Positions 47,988 to 56,694 of a stretch of 64,000 nt of DNA are shown here, piece after piece. This stretch comes from Fictibacillus arsenicus (GTDB taxonomy: Bacteria; Bacillota; Bacilli; Bacillales; Fictibacillaceae): positions 186,001 to 250,000 of the forward strand of contig NZ_MQMF01000003.1 of NCBI RefSeq assembly GCF_001999465.1, written 5' to 3'. The position numbers and the translations under genes were made by a program. The notes below the pieces were generated by a model, which worked only from the letters and a program-made list of their open reading frames with translations, ran no database searches and had not been told where the DNA came from. How positions within the stretch are numbered: the first letter of the stretch is position 1; each line of letters begins with the position of its first letter.

Positions 47988-48126
47988 TATTATCCTCCTC
48001 ATATGCTTATAACTCTGTATGTTTCATCTTTACCTTACTAAATGGTTATTAAGCTAAAGTAAAAGGAGCATTTTAGGTTTGTAAAAGATTAATTACATTC
48101 CTTATTTGTTTTAAGCATTTGAACAT

Positions 48127-48156
48127 TAAAAAACCATTGCAGATTTAAGCAATGGC
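48127..48156 (-). terminator. Terminator of the ykoS-ykoT-gtrA-membrane protein operon
   Basis: Minus strand: GCCATTGC, loop, GCAATGGTTTTTT. Confidence 0.88.
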
Positions 48157-48175
48157 AAAACGATAAGTTATATTA

Positions 48176-48751
48176 TTAAGTCATTTTAAACCTTCTTTTT
48201 GTTCTTAAAGATGCTATTATAGCAATTAGCAACCCTCCGGCAGTATCGGCAATAAGGTCAATCATCGTATCGAAATTTCCTCCGCCCTGTAAGGTCATCG
48301 AAAAGAACTGATCCATACTGAACTCGTAGATTTCCCATACGACCCCGCCAAAAACTGAAAAGGACAGAACAAAAAGAAATACAAGCCAATAAGAAATATC
48401 ACTCCTTGCATGCTGGTGTGTCATACGTTCATAGAGTGCTATTCCGACAAATGCCAATAGAGCTCCGCTTAAAAGATGTAAAAACGTATCCCACCAGCCA
48501 AGATGATAAAAACCTAAGATCGATCCTAAATATTGTGAGGCAAATAGAAAGGCGAAATAAGAAATCATAATGGGCATATTAAATTTTATCTTTGTGAAAA
48601 GAATTAAACTTAAGGGTACAAGTCCGCAGAAAATACCGCCAAAAGCTACTTGATAGCTATGGGTTTCACCTTTTGTGAAATAGTAAAAACAAAGGTATGC
48701 CATAAAAACGGTATATGCAACACTTAAAATTAGCAGGAATTTTCGTTTCAT
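48176..48751 (-). CDS. Membrane protein with VanZ/DUF2238-like features
   Basis: A 191-residue protein with six hydrophobic helices. The loops carry GWWDTFLHLLSGALLAF, WEIYEFSMDQ and FDTMIDLIADTAGG, the H-x2-SG, WE-x-YE and D-x3-D pattern shared by VanZ-like and DUF2238 (YjdF) proteins. It is the last gene of an operon with two glycosyltransferase-type genes and gtrA. Function unknown; a role in handling lipid-linked or teichoic-type glycans is inferred from the company it keeps. Confidence 0.75.
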   Translation of the reverse strand: MKRKFLLILSVAYTVFMAYLCFYYFTKGETHSYQVAFGGIFCGLVPLSLILFTKIKFNMPIMISYFAFLFASQYLGSILGFYHLGWWDTFLHLLSGALLAFVGIALYERMTHQHARSDISYWLVFLFVLSFSVFGGVVWEIYEFSMDQFFSMTLQGGGNFDTMIDLIADTAGGLLIAIIASLRTKRRFKMT

Positions 48752-48762
48752 GTTTGGTCACC

Positions 48763-49197
48763 TCAACGGGTAAAAACAAAGTATTTTTGTCCGAAATAAT
48801 TAGCGAAAGTATATAAACAAGAACCCAATAAAACAGACGCTTCTTTATCAGTAAGAATTTTAAGAGCTGTATGCTGATATGCAGTGTTTATAATTTGATC
48901 ACTCAGGCTATATGCTGCTAAATAAGAAATCAGAATGACTGCCAAAAACCGTAAACAGCTGCCGCCAACTGAAGTTTTACTTTGAAATGTGAATTTTCGA
49001 TTCAAGATATAACTAATAGCAGCACCTGTTGCATTGCCTATAAAAGTTGATGCCCAATAACCAATATGAAATAGGTTCAATAAAATAAAGATAACGAAAA
49101 GCCCGATACACGTATTTATTATTCCAACAATGACAAACTTCAAAAAAGTATTAGTTGGTTTCAGGAAGTTTTCGAAGGTTGAGATTATATGATTCAT
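48763..49197 (-). CDS. GtrA-family membrane protein
   Basis: A 144-residue protein with four helices and the GtrA pattern (FLKFVIVGIINTCIGLFVIF, GAAISYILNRKFTFQ). GtrA proteins are thought to flip polyprenyl-phosphate-linked sugars across the membrane. The ATG lies inside the end of the glycosyltransferase gene (47-base overlap), so the two are translationally coupled, as expected for the GtrA/GtrB pair. Confidence 0.88.
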   Translation of the reverse strand: MNHIISTFENFLKPTNTFLKFVIVGIINTCIGLFVIFILLNLFHIGYWASTFIGNATGAAISYILNRKFTFQSKTSVGGSCLRFLAVILISYLAAYSLSDQIINTAYQHTALKILTDKEASVLLGSCLYTFANYFGQKYFVFTR

Positions 49198-50188
49198 CTT
49201 TAACTCTCTGAGTATTTTTTAGTTGAATGGGCTTTGAAAGATGATTTGAGTCAGTTTCAACAATATATTTAGGTCTCCTCTTTGATTCTTTATAAATTTT
49301 ACCGATATATTCGCCAATTAATCCGATGCCAATTAGCTGAAGTCCTCCAATCAGCCAAATAGATGTAATAAGGGATGTCCACCCGGTTTCCGTATTTCCG
49401 ATAAACTTTAAGGCTAAGAAATAGACACCAAACAACAAGCTTACAAAAAAAGAAACTAATCCTGTCAGAAGGACAAAACGAATAGGAGTTACAGAAAATG
49501 AAGTAATGCCGTCAAAGGCAAAATAAAGCATTTTTTTAAGCGGGTACTTTGTTTCTCCAGCCGGTCTTTCTTTACGTTCATAGTAGACAGAAGCAGACTT
49601 ATATCCGATAAGTGGAACAATACCTCTTAAGAACAAATTTACTTCCTCAAACTTTTCCAATTCAATTAAAGCTCTTTTACTCATCAAACGAAAATCTGCA
49701 TGATTATAAACAAGATTTACCCCCATCTTGTTCATGAATTTATAAAAAAATTCAGCTGTATTACGTTTGAAAAATGTATCGCAGTCTCGCTTTTTTCGAA
49801 CGCCATAGACAATATCACAGCCCTTATTGAAGTGCTCAATAAATTGAGGTATTACTGAAATGTCGTCTTGTAGATCAGCATCAATTGATAAAACACAGTC
49901 TGAAGTTTCCTTTGCTGTAAAAAGTCCAGCAAGCAAGGCGTTTTGATGTCCTACATTTCCTGCTAACTTTAAACCCCTGACATTATCATTTCTTAAACCT
50001 TCTTTATGAATAATGGCCCATGTTTGATCCTTGCTGCCATCATCTACAAATAACAGCTTGCTATCATCGGAAATCAGTTCCTCCGATATCATTCTTTTAA
50101 GCAGAACATTAAGGGCATCTATCGTAATTGGCAAGACTTCTTCCTCGTTGTAGCAAGGAACAACAATTGTTAAAGCTGGCTGTTTCAT
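49151..50188 (-). CDS. ykoT: Family 2 glycosyltransferase (YkoT/GtrB-like)
   Basis: A 345-residue enzyme that should load a sugar onto polyprenyl phosphate. The GT-A domain shows TIVVPCYNEEEVLPIT, LLFVDDGSKD and LSIDADLQDD; two C-terminal helices (about 235-300) anchor it in the membrane, as in GtrB/DPMS. The ATG at 50188 follows AGGAGG. It starts before the end of ykoS by overlap of the genes and overlaps gtrA downstream. Confidence 0.88.
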   Translation of the reverse strand: MKQPALTIVVPCYNEEEVLPITIDALNVLLKRMISEELISDDSKLLFVDDGSKDQTWAIIHKEGLRNDNVRGLKLAGNVGHQNALLAGLFTAKETSDCVLSIDADLQDDISVIPQFIEHFNKGCDIVYGVRKKRDCDTFFKRNTAEFFYKFMNKMGVNLVYNHADFRLMSKRALIELEKFEEVNLFLRGIVPLIGYKSASVYYERKERPAGETKYPLKKMLYFAFDGITSFSVTPIRFVLLTGLVSFFVSLLFGVYFLALKFIGNTETGWTSLITSIWLIGGLQLIGIGLIGEYIGKIYKESKRRPKYIVETDSNHLSKPIQLKNTQRVKDESYNLNLRKLPETN

Positions 50189-50207
50189 GAAAGTACCTCC
50201 TGGCTGT

Positions 50208-51884
50208 TTACATTGCTTTATATAAATAGATTTTCCATGCGGCCGTATCGGATTCAAAAACGTTTTCTAACTCCAGTTTTATTTCAGCAGCATTTTCTAT
50301 AGGTAGCGCTGAAAAAATATATTCTCCCCCAAGCTGTTTGAAAGGCTCTATATTAAGCTGCAGGTTCTTTAACGTTTCACTGGAGTTCTTTTTGAACATA
50401 TAATGCTTGCCTAACTGGTCTGTAAATATGTAACAGCGTCCTCCCCACTCATCATAGTAAGTGCGCAGCCGCTTATTTTTTGCTAATTCTTTATCCATTA
50501 TTTCCCGAAATGCGTATTTGTATGTTAATGGATAGAAATTGTTATAGGTATCCAGAGTGTAAAATCCGTTGTATTGTGCGATGGCCGGATGTATTCCTAT
50601 GCTTGCGACTCTATATCTATCCAGTGGACGGTTAATGTATTTTTCAATGTCTTGGAAGAGTTCTTCAGCATAAAATTCTTTTACTGTAGGTTTTTTACGA
50701 TAAATAAACTCGTCGTTAAACAAACATAACAATACAATCTGTCCTAAGATAAAATACGGTATTATATTTTTAAGTGTTCTATTTTCCCAAATAATTTTCA
50801 GACCTAAAGCAAAGCCCATATAGATCGCTATCGGACGTAAAAAGTGAAACCGCGCAAAATTAAATGTATCCATAAAATGAAATCTTTCGGTTAATGGAAG
50901 CCAGCCTTTATAGAACCAAAACGCATACCATGCTGATAGTGCAAAATTTAGTCCTAACAAGAAAACGAAAACTTTTTCCTTCTGCCATAGCCTTTTCCAA
51001 ATGACAACAATGAAAGCAAGTATGGTAACCAGCAAAACAAACAAACCATGTACAGTCATGACATGAGTATGGCCAAGTACAAAGTTCTTAAATGTAAGCC
51101 TAGTGACCCACCAAAATGGCAATCTTGCATGAAAATACTCGTCTCTTGTATTCGGTTCGTCATCATAAATAAACGAGTACACTAATCGATATTCGACTAA
51201 CATAAATACGAAAGTCATAAACAAGATTGAAAAAAAGAACGGCCAGTTCCAGCCCTTTTTACGCAGTACATCTGTAAGCCAAAAAATACCCATTGCAAAT
51301 AAAAAGAAGAAAAAGCCTAAAACAAAACTCGAATAAAGGGGCAAAAGACCAAGAACTAAGTAGTTCTTCCACCCTTTTTCCCCTTTCCGAATATTTAAGA
51401 ATGCCCATAATGCTAATGGCATACCAAGTGTGCTTAGCATTCCGGATGGCCAAAATGGAGTGAGAGCAAAAGCGAGGGCAGTACCAATCGTGATCACTGC
51501 ATACTTTTTCTCGTGTAAGAAATGTTTTTTCAATAATAAATACATGCCTGCAAAAGCAAAAAACCTTGTTATACTTTGGCTTATCGCATAAGCGATCATG
51601 GTCGGGAATATTGCATGAAGCCAGACAATACCGCTAAATTCTGTTCCAAGTGCATTCCGGGGAAGTCCATTAATAATCTGAGGAATAGTTGAATTTACCC
51701 CGCCAAACATCTGCCCGCTTTCTTTTAAAACTTTATACCAGGCGAGATTTGAATCAAGGTTATCATGAACACGAATATGTGCATTTTCTCCTAAAATAAA
51801 TAGTGGTGACAAATAAAGAAGAATAATGGTTAGCGCAATGTACAGCAGCTTTTGTTCATTTGAAACAATATTTTTAAATGACAT
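50208..51884 (-). CDS. ykoS: YkoS-like polytopic membrane protein (DUF6044; GT-C-like)
   Basis: A 558-residue membrane protein with about 11 helices and a C-terminal extracytoplasmic domain (from about residue 420). The overall layout resembles GT-C glycosyltransferases, which take sugars from polyprenyl-phosphate donors: an acidic motif HIRVHDNLDSN sits in the first outer loop, as expected for the catalytic acid. It matches B. subtilis YkoS, which is also next to ykoT. The donor maker (ykoT) and putative flippase (gtrA) follow in the operon, which makes a full three-part sugar transfer route outside the membrane. Confidence 0.8.
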   Translation of the reverse strand: MSFKNIVSNEQKLLYIALTIILLYLSPLFILGENAHIRVHDNLDSNLAWYKVLKESGQMFGGVNSTIPQIINGLPRNALGTEFSGIVWLHAIFPTMIAYAISQSITRFFAFAGMYLLLKKHFLHEKKYAVITIGTALAFALTPFWPSGMLSTLGMPLALWAFLNIRKGEKGWKNYLVLGLLPLYSSFVLGFFFFLFAMGIFWLTDVLRKKGWNWPFFFSILFMTFVFMLVEYRLVYSFIYDDEPNTRDEYFHARLPFWWVTRLTFKNFVLGHTHVMTVHGLFVLLVTILAFIVVIWKRLWQKEKVFVFLLGLNFALSAWYAFWFYKGWLPLTERFHFMDTFNFARFHFLRPIAIYMGFALGLKIIWENRTLKNIIPYFILGQIVLLCLFNDEFIYRKKPTVKEFYAEELFQDIEKYINRPLDRYRVASIGIHPAIAQYNGFYTLDTYNNFYPLTYKYAFREIMDKELAKNKRLRTYYDEWGGRCYIFTDQLGKHYMFKKNSSETLKNLQLNIEPFKQLGGEYIFSALPIENAAEIKLELENVFESDTAAWKIYLYKAM

Positions 51885-51962
51885 ATGGACACCCCATCAC
51901 TAAAATAGAGTCGTATTCAGGTTTAACATAAAAAAAATATTGTATACCCTATTTGTGGCCAA

Positions 51963-51990
51963 TAAAAAAAGACACTTAAATAAGTGCCCA
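51963..51990 (-). terminator. Terminator after galT
   Basis: Minus strand: GGGCACTT, loop, AAGTGTCTTTTTTT. Confidence 0.82.
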
Positions 51991-52010
51991 AACTGAATGA
52001 TTGCTGTACA

Positions 52011-52997
52011 TTAATTATTTTTTATTCCGCCATTATTCCAAAATACTTGAATGGCTTTCCTCAGTAATACAGCATTGTCTTCTGCTCTTGTTGGAAGAGC
52101 CACTGCCCAGCCCGCAGTTTCAGAAGCTGCATTTAGTTTTAATTTTTCCTTTGTTTGCATTGGAGAATAAAACTCGATGTGAAAACGATAATAGCTTTCA
52201 ACATTTTCTGAGTTGCTTGGTCTTCCGTGGATACCCATCATAAATGGAAATGTACAATTAAATAAGTGGTCCATGCCGCCTATCACTTCTTGAAGAATAT
52301 CTCCTAAAGCGTTCTTTTCCTCTTCAGTAAAATCCGTCAGTGCCGTTTTATTTTCCTTACTTACAATAAAAAGACCAAAAGGAGTATCAGTAAAAAAAGG
52401 AATAAATGCAATAAAATAATCATTCTCTAAAACTACTCTTTGGTCAAAGCGTTTCTCTTCTTTAATTATGTCATCAAACATATTTCTTCCAGTTTTTTGT
52501 AAGTACTTTTTACAATTATCTAATTCGATCTTCACTTTTTGAGGAATAAATGGATAGGCATATACTTGACCGTGTGGATGGGTAATCGTTACTCCTACTT
52601 CTTCTCCTCTGTTCTCAAAAATCATTACATATTGGTGCTTTTCATCCTTATCTAATTTGTCAAAAGTTTTTGTCCAAAGATCGATTATCCGCTTCATTTG
52701 TGATCTTGTAAGATCGGGGAGCGTAGCATGATGATCTGAAGAATAAAGAATAACCTCACAGCTGCCTGCAGCTTCTCTTGTCTGATACAAGTTTCCTCCT
52801 ACATCGTCAGGTTCTGAAGGTTCTGCTCTTAGTACAGGATAATCATTTTGAAAAACATGAACATCATAGTCTTCAGGAACTTTTCCTGACCCTGGACAGA
52901 AAGGGCAATGGTCTTTTGGTAAATAAGGTCTAAATTGTCTCTTTGCAGATACCATTACCCAGCTGTCCAAAAGCGGATTATAGCGAAGTTCAGCCAT
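52011..52997 (-). CDS. galT: Galactose-1-phosphate uridylyltransferase
   Basis: A 328-residue class I GalT, which swaps UMP between UDP-glucose and galactose-1-phosphate. The active site ITHPHGQVYAYPF contains the nucleophilic histidine of HPHGQ, and the N-terminal CPFCPG motif is the zinc site. RYNPLLDSWVMVSAKR is the usual opening. No galK or galE lies beside it, so it may be used for UDP-sugar supply rather than for a Leloir operon. Confidence 0.94.
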   Translation of the reverse strand: MAELRYNPLLDSWVMVSAKRQFRPYLPKDHCPFCPGSGKVPEDYDVHVFQNDYPVLRAEPSEPDDVGGNLYQTREAAGSCEVILYSSDHHATLPDLTRSQMKRIIDLWTKTFDKLDKDEKHQYVMIFENRGEEVGVTITHPHGQVYAYPFIPQKVKIELDNCKKYLQKTGRNMFDDIIKEEKRFDQRVVLENDYFIAFIPFFTDTPFGLFIVSKENKTALTDFTEEEKNALGDILQEVIGGMDHLFNCTFPFMMGIHGRPSNSENVESYYRFHIEFYSPMQTKEKLKLNAASETAGWAVALPTRAEDNAVLLRKAIQVFWNNGGIKNN

Positions 52998-53210
52998 TCA
53001 ATTCACCCCCAGAAGTAATACTTATGATGTAATACAAGAGTGGTCCATTAAAGTAAAGGGTTATAACATATTGGTCTTTAATTGATTTTATTAAAGTCAA
53101 TTGAAGAACATGAATGATTTAAATATTTGAAGAGTATAGCCTTTATCCAGGCTCAATAGGTACTTATACACTTCTTTTCAGATTTATACGGAAGTAGAAT
53201 GGTCGTGATG

Positions 53211-53240
53211 TAAAAAAACATGAGAGCTAATTTCTCATGT
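53211..53240 (-). terminator. Terminator-like hairpin on the minus strand before the small membrane gene
   Basis: Minus strand: ACATGAGA, loop, TCTCATGTTTTTTTAC. It is the first intrinsic terminator met by transcripts of the AAC-like gene at 53531-53974. Confidence 0.7.
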
Positions 53241-53258
53241 CTTGTTGGAGGGACTAAT

Positions 53259-53534
53259 ATGAAGGTGAAAAGTAGAGTTAATCCCAAGATCTTCATTCTT
53301 TTATTTGCTGTATCTGCTATATCAGCAGGCAGTCAAGTTTTAAAAGCAAGCGGGATTATTTCTTTGTTTATCTTTCTAAGCGGACTCGTGCTTATCTTTT
53401 TGGGAACCTGGAAACTGCTTTATTCTCATAAAAAGAGTAAGTTTAGGCTGAACGTCTTCCTGCTTATTACCGCCGGGCTGTTTATTGTGTTTCTTTCCAT
53501 GTGGCTGCCCTCTTTATTATTCATTATTCACTAA
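53259..53534 (+). CDS. Small membrane protein of unknown function
   Basis: A 91-residue protein with three hydrophobic stretches (about 9-27, 30-47 and 65-88). I choose the ATG at 53259 after GGAGGG; a longer in-frame form begins inside the upstream hairpin. No family recognised. Its last codons overlap the end of a convergent acetyltransferase gene by four bases. Confidence 0.6.
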   Translation: MKVKSRVNPKIFILLFAVSAISAGSQVLKASGIISLFIFLSGLVLIFLGTWKLLYSHKKSKFRLNVFLLITAGLFIVFLSMWLPSLLFIIH

Positions 53535-53974
53535 TTAATATCCTTAATAAATGCAATCAGCCGGTTGGCTTCCTTAAATCCAACTTGAGTATGAAACAAA
53601 TAGCTCGTCTCATTATTTAGTTCAATATCTGATCCAATTTGAATACATCCTTTACTCTTAAGCCATGTTTCTCCTTTATCTAAGAGTTTTTTGGAGATTC
53701 CTCTTCTTCTTAAATTAGGTGACACGTATATACCTTCAACAAAACCTGTTGGACTTGAATCTGAGCCTTCTACATAATCACTCCTAATGGAAATATGAAT
53801 AAAAGCAGAGGGTTTTTCATTTATTATGTATAAGAAAACCATATCCTTCGATGAATAAATAAGATCTGAAAACTCCTTTTTTAACTCATCAAAATCATTA
53901 TTAGGCCAAAGATCTATACCCATTTCTGTTACCCGATCTAAATATTGTTCACTTGCTTCAACTATGGATTCCAT
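53531..53974 (-). CDS. Aminoglycoside 6'-N-acetyltransferase-like GNAT
   Basis: A 147-residue acetyltransferase. The segments RSDYVEGSDSSPTGFVEGIYV, LRRRGISKKLLDKGE and GSDIELNNETSYLFHTQVGF follow the AAC(6') pattern closely. Members of this family acetylate the 6'-amino group of aminoglycosides, but chromosomal Bacillus versions are often cryptic or have other substrates. The ATG at 53974 follows GAGGGG. No mobile element flanks it. Confidence 0.82.
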   Translation of the reverse strand: MESIVEASEQYLDRVTEMGIDLWPNNDFDELKKEFSDLIYSSKDMVFLYIINEKPSAFIHISIRSDYVEGSDSSPTGFVEGIYVSPNLRRRGISKKLLDKGETWLKSKGCIQIGSDIELNNETSYLFHTQVGFKEANRLIAFIKDIN

Positions 53975-54130
53975 GTGCACCCCTCAAATTATTTATTTAT
54001 CTCTTATGATTCGACAAATGCGGATAAATCCTTCTCAAAATAATAAATCTTTTAAAGTTTCTTTTTATATTTCTTTCCTTTATAGTCTAATTAATTTATA
54101 GACTGAATTATGGAAAAGAGGGATTAGCAG

Positions 54131-54769
54131 ATGAGATATGGAATTAGGATTTTCTTTTTTGTAATTGGGTTATGCATCTTCAGCTATGGAATTGCATTAG
54201 CTATACAAGTGAAATATTTAGGGGTTAGCCCATGGGATGTTCTTAATATCGCTTTATTTGATAAGTTCGGATTAACGATTGGCACTTGGAACATTATTAT
54301 AGGACTTGTTCTGATCTCAATAACATTAAAGATAAATAGAAAATACATAAACGTGGGTACTTTTTTAAATGCTGTTTTAGTTGGTGTATTGGTAGATACT
54401 TTTCTATATTTTGAAATACTTCCTAGTTCATCTCGACTTTCTTTTGATGTACTTATATTATTTATGGGCATTGTTTTGATGGGGATAGGCGGTGGTATGT
54501 ATTCTGCTGCTGGAATAGGAGCAGGACCCAGGGATGGTTTCATGCTGTCAATATCGGAGAAAACGGGCATTTCTATCAGCAGAGTCAGAATTATGATGGA
54601 ATGTTTTGTACTAATAGTTGGATTATTAATCGGTGGACCTGTCTTCATTTTCACATTCATCTATACATTTATTCAGAGCCCTATCTTTCAGCGTTCCTTT
54701 CAGTTTTGTTCAAGATGGATTGATAATTTGCTAGAAACAATAAAGGATAATAAGAAAGCAGCCAGCTGA
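54131..54769 (+). CDS. YczE/YyaS/YitT-family membrane protein
   Basis: A 212-residue protein with five to six helices. The opening IFFFVIGLCIFSYGIALAI, followed by LGVSPWDVLN and, later, AGIGAGPRDGFML, is the YczE pattern. Function is unclear; B. subtilis YczE affects surfactin and bacillaene production. A promoter-proximal AAGAGG lies before the ATG. It is followed by an AbrB-type transporter in the same direction, about 80 bases away. Confidence 0.85.
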   Translation: MRYGIRIFFFVIGLCIFSYGIALAIQVKYLGVSPWDVLNIALFDKFGLTIGTWNIIIGLVLISITLKINRKYINVGTFLNAVLVGVLVDTFLYFEILPSSSRLSFDVLILFMGIVLMGIGGGMYSAAGIGAGPRDGFMLSISEKTGISISRVRIMMECFVLIVGLLIGGPVFIFTFIYTFIQSPIFQRSFQFCSRWIDNLLETIKDNKKAAS

Positions 54770-54854
54770 GTATATCCCTTACAGTTCACGAAGTTACTGT
54801 GCTACACTATAGTAAGCAAACATAAAAACAATAGTAACAAAAGAAGGTTTTGTG

Positions 54855-55958
54855 ATGAAGAGTATATCAGATTATAAAACTAATCCACTTCTCCAAATAT
54901 CTATAGCTCTATTGTCAGCTTTAATTGGCGGATTCGTTTTTTACATTTTTAAATTACCTATCCCTTGGCTTTTGGGACCAATGACAGCAGTATTAATAGT
55001 TTCAAATCTAGGAATTGTCAAGCTGCACTGGCCAATATATATCCGAAATACAGGGTTAATTATTGTCGGTTATTCAATCGGTCTTACATTTACACGCGAT
55101 ACTCTTTTAACGATGATATCAAAACTTCCATCGATGGCATTTATGACGTTTTTCCTTATATTGATATGTACCGGAATGGCTTTTTTTATTTCACGTATTA
55201 CCGATATTAATTTCCCTACCGCTCTGACTAGCAGTATTCCTGGAGGTTTATCGCAAATCATAACATTTGCGGAAGAAACAAAAGGAATTGATATTACTAC
55301 AGTTACATTCTTTCAAGTAATCAGAGTTATTATGATTATCTTTTTTGTTCCCTTTCTTATTTTCAGCCCCCTGTTTTCTAAAGAAGGATTGGAAATTGCT
55401 CCACAAGCTATCAGCAATGATATACAGCAGGAGTTTTTTCCGCAAATCATTCTATTTGCGATATTTTCTGTGATAATTTCTCTTATAGGAAAAAAGATCA
55501 ATCTGCCAACAGCTTTTTTATTAGGACCTATTCTAGGAATCGCTTTTTTGAATGTATCAGGTGTTCAAGGACCGCCTCTTCCCTCTGCAGTTCTGGATAT
55601 CTCTCAATTTATGATTGGAGGTTATATAGGTTTATTACTAAAACCTGATAAATTAAAACATAAAGCAAAAATTATTCCTGTAGCCCTATTTAGCAGTTTA
55701 ATTTTAGTGTCTATTTCATTAGGATTGAGCTTTTTGCTTGTATGGCAGTATCAATTTTCAGCCATAACAAGTTTCCTAAGCCTTGCCCCTGGCGGCGCGG
55801 ATCAAATGGGGATTATAGGACATGAATTAGAAGCAGATGTATCAATGATTACGGGATATCAATTATTTAGAATTCTATTCATATTCTTTGCAGTACCTCC
55901 CCTATTAAAATTAATCTTAGGACTCAGTTTGAAAAAAAGGGATTTCAAAAATGAATAA
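54855..55958 (+). CDS. AbrB-family transporter-like membrane protein
   Basis: A 367-residue membrane protein made of two copies of the AbrB membrane domain (PF05145): KLPIPWLLGPMTAVLIV in the first half is echoed by INLPTAFLLGPILGIAFL in the second, and SSIPGGLSQI by SLAPGGADQM. The family was once labelled ammonia monooxygenase by error; it is likely a transporter or regulator and unrelated to the AbrB transcription factor. I use the ATG at 54855 rather than the adjacent GTG. Confidence 0.85.
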   Translation: MKSISDYKTNPLLQISIALLSALIGGFVFYIFKLPIPWLLGPMTAVLIVSNLGIVKLHWPIYIRNTGLIIVGYSIGLTFTRDTLLTMISKLPSMAFMTFFLILICTGMAFFISRITDINFPTALTSSIPGGLSQIITFAEETKGIDITTVTFFQVIRVIMIIFFVPFLIFSPLFSKEGLEIAPQAISNDIQQEFFPQIILFAIFSVIISLIGKKINLPTAFLLGPILGIAFLNVSGVQGPPLPSAVLDISQFMIGGYIGLLLKPDKLKHKAKIIPVALFSSLILVSISLGLSFLLVWQYQFSAITSFLSLAPGGADQMGIIGHELEADVSMITGYQLFRILFIFFAVPPLLKLILGLSLKKRDFKNE

Positions 55959-55980
55959 TATTTCACTTTATTAAATAAAA

Positions 55981-56030
55981 GAGGCTGACTAAAAAGTATA
56001 AAAACTTTTTAGTTATGCCTCATTTTATTT
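55981..56030 (+). terminator. Terminator after the AbrB-family gene
   Basis: GAGGC and ACTAAAAAGT pair with ACTTTTTAGT and GCCTC; T-rich tail follows. Confidence 0.85.
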
Positions 56031-56088
56031 TAGATAACGTACATCATTATAAAATAGTAGGTTATCTAATAAACTCGATTAGATAACG
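56031..56088. repeat. Three TAGATAAC-type repeats, two forming an inverted repeat
   Basis: TAGATAACG at 56031-56039, GTTATCTAAT at 56061-56070 and ATTAGATAAC at 56078-56087; the last two are a perfect ten-base inverted repeat with a seven-base loop. No gene starts next to them. Confidence 0.5.
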
Positions 56089-56138
56089 AAAATTTGGCGA
56101 TTTTATTTATTTTTTATTTTGACAAAAATAAAAAATTA

Positions 56139-56182
56139 GGGGCTGCCAAAAGTAAGTTTACCTTACTTTTGGGACAGCCCCT
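56139..56182 (-). terminator. Strong terminator of the YbaK-like gene
   Basis: GGGGCTG-n-CCAAAAGTAAG and CTTACTTTTGG-n-CAGCCCC form a long stem; the T run lies on the minus strand. Confidence 0.9.
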
Positions 56183-56198
56183 TTGGTTAGTGAATTAT

Positions 56199-56663
56199 TT
56201 ACTTTCTAATTCTTACTACTCTTCCCTCATTAATTTTCAGCATCTCTTCCACACTTACTTTTATGAGAGCATGCGCAGATCCTCCTCCAGTATAGATATA
56301 GGACTGTTCTGTTACTCTAGGGTCCACTAAAAATACAGCTTTGTATCCAAAAGATGGAACCCCTCCTATAGGAAATCCAGTATACTCTAAAATTTCTCTT
56401 TCATTAGCTAACCTTGGTCTAGAGATATTTAATACTTTCCCCACAAGGGTTGTGCTGGCTCGATCTTTCCCTTTTACAATTGCGAGAATTAATCGATTAT
56501 TTTCGTCGATTAGACAAATGTTTTTTACAAACTCATCTGAAGAAGCTTTTATTGCTTGTGCGGCTTCTTCAACTGAATGACAAGACTCTGATAAACGATA
56601 ATGCTCTGCTGATAGATTGTTTTCTTCTATGTATGTTTTCATTATATTTTCATACTCTTCCAT
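56199..56663 (-). CDS. YbaK/EbsC-family aminoacyl-tRNA deacylase
   Basis: A 154-residue trans-editing protein. The core KNICLIDENNRLILAIVKG with the conserved lysine, and TGFPIGGVPSFGY, are typical of the YbaK/ProX family, which hydrolyses Cys-tRNA-Pro or Ala-tRNA-Pro. Which mischarged tRNA it handles is not deducible. AAGGAA lies before the ATG. A second stand-alone editing enzyme (AlaX) occurs 10 kb upstream. Confidence 0.9.
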   Translation of the reverse strand: MEEYENIMKTYIEENNLSAEHYRLSESCHSVEEAAQAIKASSDEFVKNICLIDENNRLILAIVKGKDRASTTLVGKVLNISRPRLANEREILEYTGFPIGGVPSFGYKAVFLVDPRVTEQSYIYTGGGSAHALIKVSVEEMLKINEGRVVRIRK

Positions 56664-56694
56664 TTTTAATTTCCTTTCTTTTTTCGATCAGTTA

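Noticed and set aside
53531-53974. Mobile aminoglycoside-resistance gene
   Set aside because: The gene matches the AAC(6') pattern, but there is no integron, transposase or composition shift around it, so it reads as a native gene.
54184-54660. 158-residue minus-strand frame
   Set aside because: Antisense shadow of the YczE-like gene; Pro- and Ile-rich, no ribosome binding site.
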